DNA of 64,000 nt from Peterkaempfera bronchialis (GTDB lineage Bacteria; Actinomycetota; Actinomycetes; Streptomycetales; Streptomycetaceae), in contig NZ_CP031264.1 of the NCBI RefSeq assembly GCF_003258605.2, positions 3,348,001 to 3,412,000 of the forward strand, written 5' to 3'. Shown piece after piece: positions 16,905 through 24,030 of the stretch. Positions within the stretch are counted from its first letter, which is position 1, and every line of letters begins with the position of its first letter. Both the position numbers and the translations under genes were made by a program. The notes beneath the pieces are model-generated. The model had not been told where the DNA came from. It was given only the letters and a program-made list of their open reading frames with translations, and ran no database searches.

Positions 16905-17489
16905 ATGCCGAAAGAGGCCATGGAGCCCAAACCGTTCCTCGCGGGCGTCCAGGAGTTCGCCACGCTCTACGGCGTGAAGCCGGACATGCCTGCGAAGTGG
17001 GTCCACCGCGGCGTCCTCGACTACTCCCAGGCAATCATCGTCTCCGGCTCTCCGTACTGGCCGCTGGGCTTCGTATGTCGATTCGGACAGACGACGCCCC
17101 GTCCGAAGTCCCTCGACCCGACAGCGCTGGCGCGGCTGAAGGAGACTCAGTCCCCCGGGCGGATGACCTTCGAGGCATCCGAGGTTCCGCCGCTGGCCGG
17201 ACATGGGGAGATCATGGCGCTGTTCGGGCTGACCAAGCAACCAATCGTCACCATGGCAGCCCAACGGGGTCGGCTGCCCATCCCGGACTACAGCCTTTCT
17301 GGTTCGCCCCTGTGGTTGCTCGAGAGGGTCGTTGAAGCGGCGCCTCGTCTCCGTGAGGGCGCCCGCCAGATCGACTGGACGATCGATGAGGAGGTCCTTG
17401 CCGCGCTGCGCGGGCGCTGCTGGGAGGGCTCGGTGATCAAACCTCGAGGGGTTCGAGCGTCACGTGGGGTGAAGCAACCTCACCCCTGA
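16905..17489 (+). CDS. hypothetical protein with duplicated AlpA/excisionase-like DNA-binding unit
   Basis: A 194-residue protein made of two copies of a ~60-residue unit. Each copy has a helix (EFATLYGV / EIMALFGL), a turn, and a VSGSPYWPL / LSGSPLWLL strand, which is the look of winged-helix excisionase/AlpA-type or MerR N-terminal modules where a small HTH is followed by a Ser-Gly-Ser-Pro-Leu-Trp wing. DNA binding is inferred. The duplication in one chain would suit recognition of a direct repeat. No regulatory target is known. Confidence 0.55.
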   Translation: MPKEAMEPKPFLAGVQEFATLYGVKPDMPAKWVHRGVLDYSQAIIVSGSPYWPLGFVCRFGQTTPRPKSLDPTALARLKETQSPGRMTFEASEVPPLAGHGEIMALFGLTKQPIVTMAAQRGRLPIPDYSLSGSPLWLLERVVEAAPRLREGARQIDWTIDEEVLAALRGRCWEGSVIKPRGVRASRGVKQPHP

Positions 17490-17651
17490 CGCTCTCGATC
17501 CGACCGTAATCCCCGCGGTGAGCCAATGCGGCAGCTCGACAACGGGTGAGAACGGATCCGGCCACCACCAGCCTGGTGACACTTGCTTCGCTGCGCGAGG
17601 TTGTGACGCCGCGCCACTCGTGCAAGTCAACCCTTGCGTTGGGGAAGGTGC

Positions 17652-17703
17652 TTGCCAACGCTTCACTTGAGAGTAGAATCTCAACAGCCGAGTGAGAGTA
17701 GAA
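17652..17703 (+). promoter_or_regulatory. promoter candidate with 25-bp-spaced direct repeat
   Basis: TTGCCA (17652-17657) and TAGAAT (17674-17679) are separated by 16 bases, a good vegetative promoter in an AT-richer stretch. The 11-mer TGAGAGTAGAA occurs at 17668-17678 and again at 17693-17703, so the -10 box lies in the first copy of a direct repeat. It precedes the gene at 17780. Confidence 0.45.
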
Positions 17704-17779
17704 AATCACTAGCGGGGACTGATGCGGTGTTGCCTGCCCCCGCCCGCCCCTGTCGCCCAATCGCTTGGACTGCCCGTTC

Positions 17780-18313
17780 ATGGATCCAAAGACCCCAGCC
17801 CAACTCAGGCTTCGCTCTCCCCTCCCGCCAGAGCTCGCGCATCTGGAGCGGGACCCGCGCGGCTATCCCGTCACCTACGTCACAATGCTGACGCCTAGTG
17901 GCGCACCGGACTTCACGCAGGTCGACGGCGAGCGCCGGCTGGAGTGCATCCGCGACAACCTCTGCGGCTTGTGTGGAAACCCGCTCTCCTATTGGCGGGC
18001 GGTCATTGGCGGCCCCAAGGTTATGAGGGAACGGCGCACGCTCGACCCGCCGATGCACCTGGAGTGCGCGCGGTTCGCAGCAACTAGCCCTGCAGGCGGG
18101 TGCCCCTTCCTCCTGCACCTTGGGACTGCCCGATACGCCAGAAGTACAGATCCAACCGAATCGCCCCGTCCGAAGCGCATGTACCTCGCGACTACGCGCT
18201 CGCACGCCCTGGTTCGAGCTGGTTCGGATGTCCTCGCCTTCTGTGCGCCGTACAAGAGCGCCTGGGAGATCCGGCATGGTCACCTCGAACCCCGTTCACC
18301 CGACCGGATTTGA
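17780..18313 (+). CDS. hypothetical protein with CxxC pairs
   Basis: A 177-residue protein starting at ATG 17780 (a TTG at 17765 would add five residues). It has a CGLCGNP pair near residue 60 and a further Cys in HLECARFA about 35 residues on, followed by GGCPF; these could form a zinc site. No signal peptide or membrane segment is seen. I do not recognise the family. Its DNA is less GC-rich than neighbouring genes, consistent with foreign origin. A long hairpin follows downstream. Confidence 0.5.
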   Translation: MDPKTPAQLRLRSPLPPELAHLERDPRGYPVTYVTMLTPSGAPDFTQVDGERRLECIRDNLCGLCGNPLSYWRAVIGGPKVMRERRTLDPPMHLECARFAATSPAGGCPFLLHLGTARYARSTDPTESPRPKRMYLATTRSHALVRAGSDVLAFCAPYKSAWEIRHGHLEPRSPDRI

Positions 18314-18425
18314 ACGGCCGTGCGCCAAGCACGACCGCGGTGGGCGGTCAGCTCTGACCGCACCGGAACGACAACCCCGCTTCCACCCGACTCAGTCGGG
18401 CCCTCCACCATCTGTGGCTGCCAGT

Positions 18426-18480
18426 CCTCCTCGCTCTTCCAGCCCTGACGCAGGGCGAAAGGGCTAGAAGAGCGAGGAGG
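18426..18480. terminator. long bidirectional terminator hairpin
   Basis: CCTCCTCGCTCTTC (18426-18439) pairs perfectly with 18467-18480; after one mismatch a further AGCCCT/AGGGCT pairing (18441-18446 with 18460-18465) gives a ~20-bp stem with a 13-nt loop. It lies between the converging genes ending at 18313 and 18570. Nothing else is evident in 18314-18569. Confidence 0.85.
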
Positions 18481-18569
18481 TTAGCAGCTGTCGGTCCGAC
18501 TCCACCCGGCAGATGACGGCCAGAGACCGAGGCGACCAAAAGTGGCTTCCACAAGGACGGTTGGGGATG

Positions 18570-20747
18570 TTACTCGTTGGCGCCGTCTTCTTCATTGCCG
18601 GATGATTCCCCAAACTCCAGCTCCGGCTGGACCGCCCGGCGCGGCTGGTTGGTCCGCCAAGCCTCGAACTCCTCGTCGGTCACCCCGAACCAGTTACGGA
18701 GCGCCTTCTTGAGGGCGTTAGTAGCCGCCTTCTCGGCCTGCTCGGCGCGCTCGGTCCGATTGAGCGTCGGCTGGCTGAGCTCCAGGGCCTTGCCCTGCTG
18801 CTTGATGCACAGGTCCAGGTAGAGGCGTCGAGCCTGGCCCAGCCCCGCGTCGAAGGCCTCCCGGTCGGTCAGCCACGGGGAAAGGTGCTGCCACACCGAG
18901 GGGACGGTGAGGGCCTGCATCCAGAAGTACCGGAAATACACCGCGTTGGGGGTGTCCATGTTGGTGATCTGGTTGAGCGGGTTGCTGCTGTCCTTGCTGA
19001 AGGCGAACCTGCGATCGCGGGCTCGGCCGCGGTCAATCTGGAAGAACTCGTTCCATGCCTTGGCCAGGGCTTCCGCGAAGGCGGGGAGGTCCTTGAGGTC
19101 CGCGCCACCGGGCTGGTTTTTGCGCATCTCCCAGAGGGATCCGAGGCTCATGACCATACCGAGCTGGCACGCGTGCGTGTTGAAGACGCCGTAGGCGAGC
19201 TTGCAGCGCCTTACCACCTCGGGCCGGGTGGATCCGAGGTACTCGTGGGCGCGGTACTTGTCGAACTCGCTCTCCTGTTCCCTCAGGGCTTCCCAGGCCC
19301 GGATCACGTCCGACTTCGGCGGCTTCGGTCCGTCCTCGGAACGGTTGGTCTGGTAGCTGTCGTAGCTGTCGCGGAGGGTCCAGTAGATCCCGACACCGCC
19401 GAACAAGGCGTCGTGGGCGAGCGAGGCGTGCGTGCTCGTGGTGTGCCAGCTCTCCTTGAAGCTCGTGAGGCTGGCCGCATGCGCCGCGTAGGGTGCGGTC
19501 CGGGACAGGAGGGTCAGGATCGCTTGTCCCCAGGTGTCCATGAACCTGTTGGTCAGTGCCTCTGAGCGGCCGAGCGGGAACTTGGCGTCCCCGATCTCGT
19601 CCAGCGTGTAGGGGTATCCGGCGTCGTCGACGTAGTCCGGCAGGAGGCTGACGAGGTCCAGCTGGGCGCGCATGAAGCGGTCGCGCTCCTCCGTCTTCTC
19701 CCTGCCTCCGAACGGTTGGGCGAGGTTGGTCAGGTACTTGGGCGGGCCGAAGATGCAGCGGTTGACCGCCATCTTGAGCAGGTGGATGTTCGTCATCACC
19801 GACCATCGTGCGGGCCGACTGGTGTTGACCTCGGGGTTGTCGTACTCCACGGCGTAGAGCGGCAGGTAGTCGTCGCTACGACCGCGCAGTGCGCTCAGCA
19901 TGCTGCGGGTGAGGACATTGGACAGCTCGCCGTCGGAGAGCAGGATGATCCGCGACTCGCTCGGCGGACGGGCCTCCTTGTTGACATCGACGAACAGCTT
20001 GCGTGCCGCCTCGTGCGGCCGCGCAGACTCGCCGGTCTCGTCCGGGAACCAGCAGACGGTCACCGGAACCTCGATCTTCGCCAGGTCTACCTCGGAGACC
20101 TGGTGCTCGCTGAGCAGGTGCTCGACCTGGTGCTCGTAGAAGGGCCGGAACTGTGCGCCGCTGCCGTGCCAAGTGCGGGAGAGGGTGCGCTCGATGGCCA
20201 ACAGCGCCATCGCCCGGTGCTGACCGTCGAGGACGACGAGGCTCGACTCCGACTCGTTCCACCAGAGCTTCCCCAGGTTCGCCCCGTGCAGCTCGCCGTC
20301 GGAGTCCAGGAGGCGGTGAACCCGGAAGGCGTTGCCGGCCCGTTCTTCCTGCCAGGGCGCTTCATCGTGGTCCACAGGGCGAGGCGCATCCAGTGCTGGG
20401 AAGGCTGTCGGCCGCTTCTTCTGGAACGGCAGGAGCACAGCGACGATCGGGGGGAAGAAGGCCGGGCCGGTGGATTTCTGCTTGAGCAGGTACGGGATCA
20501 GGTTGATCGCCACCCGGTGGTCGTCCAGGTCGCGTTGCAGGAGCTGGTTGAAGTCCAGGTCGCCGGCATCCATGACCTCGCGGACCGGTGCCAGGCTCCT
20601 CGTGAGCTGCCGCTCCGGCGCGTCCGCGTCACCGCCGAGCCGGGCCTTGGTCATGATGTAGTCGACCCGGCCAGCGGGGGTGTCGAAGCTCCCCCACGTG
20701 CCCTGCACGTAGTCCCGGAATGTGATCTTGGAACCCGATCCAAACAT
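18570..20747 (-). CDS. large DGQHR-domain protein (DndB-like)
   Basis: A 725-residue protein with the exact LDGQHR motif near residue 172 in a domain like that of DndB/DGQHR proteins, which are ParB-Srx-fold related regulators or effectors of phosphorothioation and of several defence systems. The ~500 residues after it are helical and Trp/Arg-rich, with no motif I recognise. It is twice as long as the true DndB encoded at 35062-36192, so it is a distinct family member. It follows the GHKL ATPase gene on the same strand, but a strong hairpin at 20899-20934 separates them, so it may have its own promoter in the 190-bp gap. A role in sensing modified DNA is inferred. Confidence 0.7.
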   Translation of the reverse strand: MFGSGSKITFRDYVQGTWGSFDTPAGRVDYIMTKARLGGDADAPERQLTRSLAPVREVMDAGDLDFNQLLQRDLDDHRVAINLIPYLLKQKSTGPAFFPPIVAVLLPFQKKRPTAFPALDAPRPVDHDEAPWQEERAGNAFRVHRLLDSDGELHGANLGKLWWNESESSLVVLDGQHRAMALLAIERTLSRTWHGSGAQFRPFYEHQVEHLLSEHQVSEVDLAKIEVPVTVCWFPDETGESARPHEAARKLFVDVNKEARPPSESRIILLSDGELSNVLTRSMLSALRGRSDDYLPLYAVEYDNPEVNTSRPARWSVMTNIHLLKMAVNRCIFGPPKYLTNLAQPFGGREKTEERDRFMRAQLDLVSLLPDYVDDAGYPYTLDEIGDAKFPLGRSEALTNRFMDTWGQAILTLLSRTAPYAAHAASLTSFKESWHTTSTHASLAHDALFGGVGIYWTLRDSYDSYQTNRSEDGPKPPKSDVIRAWEALREQESEFDKYRAHEYLGSTRPEVVRRCKLAYGVFNTHACQLGMVMSLGSLWEMRKNQPGGADLKDLPAFAEALAKAWNEFFQIDRGRARDRRFAFSKDSSNPLNQITNMDTPNAVYFRYFWMQALTVPSVWQHLSPWLTDREAFDAGLGQARRLYLDLCIKQQGKALELSQPTLNRTERAEQAEKAATNALKKALRNWFGVTDEEFEAWRTNQPRRAVQPELEFGESSGNEEDGANE

Positions 20748-20898
20748 CCTTGCGTTGCCTCTCTGAGTACGGTCGTGCCGCCTGGCGGCGAGGGTTGCTG
20801 CATGGGTGGTCGCGCACCGGTCGGCCCGGGGGCCTGGAGAGCATCACAAGGGGCTCGTGGGGCCGCGGTCGGCGGCGCACGTGGCGGTGCGGTGGTTG

Positions 20899-20934
20899 CC
20901 GTGGCAGTGCACTTCGTCAAGTGCACTGCCACGG
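20899..20934 (-). terminator. terminator hairpin after the GHKL ATPase gene
   Basis: CCGTGGCAGTGCACTT (20899-20914) pairs perfectly with 20919-20934 across a 4-nt loop, 4 bases past the ATPase stop. It would end or reduce readthrough from the 23535-20939 operon into the DGQHR gene. Confidence 0.8.
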
Positions 20935-20938
20935 TGGC

Positions 20939-22672
20939 TCACTGGTCCTTGAACTCCTCCCGCAGCAGGGCCTCGGTGTACATGCCCCAGTAGGTGCGGA
21001 GGTCGTCGAAGCGCTCGGGGTCCTCGTACATGCCCTCAGCCCTCGCGTAGCCCATGAACAGCAGGTCGATGGCGGCTTCCGCGCGGCGGGCCAGATCGGA
21101 GATCTCCTCCGGTTCCATGCCTTGCGCGCCCTCGTCGGCGACCTTCTTGAGGGGCGCGTACACCTTGTCGAAGAAGGCGTGACGGTGATTGAGCTTGACC
21201 ACGGACTTCCCGTTGAGGTGGTGGATCACCAGGAACTCCTTGCCCGGCCACTGGGCGTCCAGGAGCGTGATGGGCCTGGACTTGATCTGCTCGCGCAGCT
21301 TCTCGATCTTCGCGGCGTCGGCGTTGGCGTCCAGACCCATGTCGGCAGCGGCCTGCTGGACCACCTTCTCCTCGAGCTCCGGGGTCGCTCCGCGGCCGGC
21401 GAGACCGCTGGGGAGGGCCGGGACGACCTTGGAGGCGGTGTCCATGCTGGAGCTGTGCTCACCGTTCGCGAAGCGCTGCTGGGTCTCGGTCTCCTTCCAG
21501 AGCGAGCGGACCTGCCGGAGCGCCTGCTTCACGGGCGGCTTGAGCCATTCACGGACCTGGTGCCGCAGCTTGTCCACGGGCTCCGCGCCGCGCTTGACGT
21601 TGCGGACCTGGAAGTACTCGTCCAGCTCGGCGGGGAAGCTCACCTCAACGGCGACGTAGCGAAGGACCTTGTCACCGCGTCCGCCTTCCAGCAGGCGCGG
21701 GATGATGTCGTAGTAGATCTCGCGGCCGTTGCGAAGGATGCTGATCTTGGCGGTGTTGTCGGCGTTGATGTGGAAGTCGCTGATGTCCTGGCCCCTGAAG
21801 TCCACCTCACCGCCGGCGCCCTGCCAGGGGCGGAACTCCTTGGGCACGATGGCGACGGAGACGTGGACCTTGTGGCCGTCCACCTCCAGATCGGTCTCCT
21901 CGATGAGTTCGCCGCGCGGGTCCAGCGGCTTGTAGCGGGAGATGATCCTGGGGTTGTCCCGCAGGAAGAGCGGGTCGTGGAGCGTCGTGACCTTCCCGTC
22001 CAGCTCGAACACCCGGCCGGTGTCGATGTAGGTCCGGTAGGCGCGGGCGATGAACTTCCGGAGCTCGGAGATCTTCTGGTCGAGGGAGGTGCCGTAGGTG
22101 CCTCCGCTGGCGAGCCGGTCGATCTTCCCGAACACCACGACGGTGCCGGAGGCGAAGGGGCGGTCGTCACGCCCGACCATGAGCTTGGCGGCGTCGGACG
22201 GCCATTCCTCGGTCTCGGTGGTGGTGATGAAGTGCTGTTTGCCGTCCCGGATCTCCTCGAGGTCGATGTAGCTGTGGTAGATCTTCGGGTTGCCGGTCCG
22301 CTTGCTGTAGATGTCGATGCGCTCGCCCAGGCTGAGGCCTGCGAGCTTGAGGCCGACACCGAAACGTCCCAGTCCCTGCCGCTGCCCGTAGCGGGTGCTG
22401 TAACCCATCGAGAGCACGTGGTGCATCTGAGTGGGGTCGATGCCGATGCCGTTGTCGGCAATGAGGATGCTGTCGATCGTCTTCTTGCCGCGGCCGAACA
22501 CCGGCATGACGCGCATCAAGGTGGCCTCAGCCTCGATGGAGTTGTCCAGAGGCTCACCGATGGCGGCGGTCAGGTCGAAGCCGGCGTCGCGCATGGAGTC
22601 CAGTGCGCGGTCCACCTGGATGAGCTCGGCGCGGTGGTCGTCCGGGGAGAGGAACAGTGGCGTGGTCGTCAT
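20939..22672 (-). CDS. MORC/Hsp90-like GHKL ATPase
   Basis: A 577-residue protein with a complete Bergerat ATP-binding fold: N box GEPLDNSIEA (residue ~39), G1 box ADNGIGI (~72) and glycine lid GLGRFGVGLK (~100). The helical middle and C-terminal regions resemble stand-alone bacterial MORC-like ATPases that occur in defence loci with nucleases. ATP-driven dimer clamping on DNA is the expected activity. It starts ten bases after the GIY-YIG nuclease gene, so the pair is cotranscribed and probably acts as a complex. It lacks any topoisomerase or histidine-kinase partner domain, which argues against GyrB or sensor kinase roles. Confidence 0.8.
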   Translation of the reverse strand: MTTTPLFLSPDDHRAELIQVDRALDSMRDAGFDLTAAIGEPLDNSIEAEATLMRVMPVFGRGKKTIDSILIADNGIGIDPTQMHHVLSMGYSTRYGQRQGLGRFGVGLKLAGLSLGERIDIYSKRTGNPKIYHSYIDLEEIRDGKQHFITTTETEEWPSDAAKLMVGRDDRPFASGTVVVFGKIDRLASGGTYGTSLDQKISELRKFIARAYRTYIDTGRVFELDGKVTTLHDPLFLRDNPRIISRYKPLDPRGELIEETDLEVDGHKVHVSVAIVPKEFRPWQGAGGEVDFRGQDISDFHINADNTAKISILRNGREIYYDIIPRLLEGGRGDKVLRYVAVEVSFPAELDEYFQVRNVKRGAEPVDKLRHQVREWLKPPVKQALRQVRSLWKETETQQRFANGEHSSSMDTASKVVPALPSGLAGRGATPELEEKVVQQAAADMGLDANADAAKIEKLREQIKSRPITLLDAQWPGKEFLVIHHLNGKSVVKLNHRHAFFDKVYAPLKKVADEGAQGMEPEEISDLARRAEAAIDLLFMGYARAEGMYEDPERFDDLRTYWGMYTEALLREEFKDQ

Positions 22673-22681
22673 CGTGGGTCC

Positions 22682-23068
22682 TTAGCTCGCGTCGGTGGCC
22701 AGGTGTTCAGGGCGTCCCGAGGACTGGAGGTGGAGGCGGGTCTGCCGAGGCAGGCAGAACGCGCAGGGGGTGGGGTGGAAGTCGGGCCGGTCAGGGTGGA
22801 TGCGGTTGGACACCTCGGGTGCCAAGAGGTGGAAGAGGGCGCACTCAACGTCGTAGGCGCTGACTGCGGTGGGGTGCACGTCGTAGGTGAAGTAGTCGCC
22901 GTGCCTGTCGGTGCAGTGGCGAAGGAGTCGGCGGCGTACATCGGTGTCGCTCCGGCCGACATAAGTGGGGCTGCCGCCTGCGGTGTACAACACGTAAGTG
23001 CCGATCAGACGGGGTGGTATGAGGGCGCGTACGAGCCAAGGACGCAGCCGTAGGGGCCTGGGTGTCAC
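22682..23068 (-). CDS. GIY-YIG nuclease domain protein
   Basis: A 128-residue single-domain protein. GTYVLY (residues ~23-28) followed by PTYVGRSD and DVRRRLLRH is the GIY-YIG core with its catalytic arginine; a glutamate in YDVECALFHLL fits the metal-binding residue, and a CAFC pair near residue 103 may bind zinc. Such proteins make single- or double-strand DNA breaks. The GTG start overlaps the stop of the upstream regulator gene (GTGA), and the GHKL ATPase gene follows after 9 bp. In this setting it is the likely effector nuclease of the module. Confidence 0.8.
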   Translation of the reverse strand: MTPRPLRLRPWLVRALIPPRLIGTYVLYTAGGSPTYVGRSDTDVRRRLLRHCTDRHGDYFTYDVHPTAVSAYDVECALFHLLAPEVSNRIHPDRPDFHPTPCAFCLPRQTRLHLQSSGRPEHLATDAS

Positions 23069-23535
23069 GCAGTTTCCCCCGCAACCTGCCAGAGAGCCCT
23101 GGCGTGGCGGCGCGCCCGGCTGATCCGCTCACGCATGCGGGGCAGCGCCACGCCGTGACGGCGGGCCATGGACGCGGCATCGTGTCCACGGGCGAGCTCG
23201 TCGAGAAGAATGCGCTCGCCATCGGCGAGGTTAGGCTCCGACCAGAGCCACGCGAGGATCTCCACGACCGGGTAGCGGGCGTCGGTGTGACCACCATCCA
23301 TGCGTTCCGGGTCGAGCGGGACGCTGGGGGCGATGGCCCGGCGGCGCTCCAACGCTTCGTAGGCGTGCCCCATGGCGGACCTCATGCGGTACTGCGCGGG
23401 GCTGGTGTCCTCCGTCGGGTTGCGCAGGAGTTCGTCCAGGGCACGGTCGATGCGGTCGAGCTGGTAGGTGTCGCGACTGGCTAAGGCCTGCTTCTGCAGA
23501 GCCTTGACCGCCCCGGCGACGGGGTGGCTGATCAT
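23065..23535 (-). CDS. sigma-70 region 4-like / HTH regulatory protein
   Basis: A 156-residue protein starting at ATG 23535. The last ~55 residues (LDELARGHDAASMARRHGV then RMRERISRARRHARALW) form a sigma region 4-type helix-turn-helix, while the N-terminal part is helical. It heads the leftward operon with the GIY-YIG and GHKL genes, overlapping the former, so it probably regulates the module or recruits it to DNA. It is too small to be a full sigma factor. Its likely binding region is the 495-bp divergent gap upstream. Confidence 0.65.
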   Translation of the reverse strand: MISHPVAGAVKALQKQALASRDTYQLDRIDRALDELLRNPTEDTSPAQYRMRSAMGHAYEALERRRAIAPSVPLDPERMDGGHTDARYPVVEILAWLWSEPNLADGERILLDELARGHDAASMARRHGVALPRMRERISRARRHARALWQVAGETA

Positions 23536-24030
23536 CGTTCGCTCCGGTGTCTGGTGGTGGGCCCCATGCGGTGGCACACGTCCGAAAGGTGAAGCGGGGT
23601 TATGAAGTTGTCGCTGCAGCGTACTGGATGGGAGTGACGGGCGAGGGCGCTTCACTGAACTTCGGGAGATCCGTCGGCCTGTTGCGTCCTCACACAACAC
23701 AGGTCGGGTGGGGAGCAACATTGTTGCGCGGGACACGGAAGGTTTTTGACGGCTAGTTGGGGAGTTGACTCGCCCGGATGCTAGCTGTGGCCAACATCAG
23801 GTGGCGTCCAAAGTCGAGACGGAGCTGCGTACGGGAGCCATGACGGTCTAACAACTGCTGATTGTTGCGAGAGGCGGGGGTGGGGTCGGGCGCAACGACG
23901 CTAGCCACCAGGCCTTTCACCTCCACAGAAGCGGTCGAACTGCCCTACTGAGGCCGGTCGATCGATCATGATGGTGCACGGGCGCTTACCGCATGTTGAA
24001 GATCCAGCCCCAGGAGGGAGCGACCATCGC
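23536..24030. promoter_or_regulatory. 495-bp divergent regulatory region with repeated TGTTGCG motifs
   Basis: No gene is seen. TGTTGCG occurs at 23680-23686 and 23863-23869, and a perfect interrupted palindrome GCAACA-T-TGTTGC lies at 23715-23727; further CAAC/GTTG half-sites flank these. The region separates the leftward regulator/GIY-YIG/GHKL operon from the rightward operon starting at 24031, so it should hold both promoters and an operator set. No consensus -10/-35 pair stands out. Confidence 0.55.
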
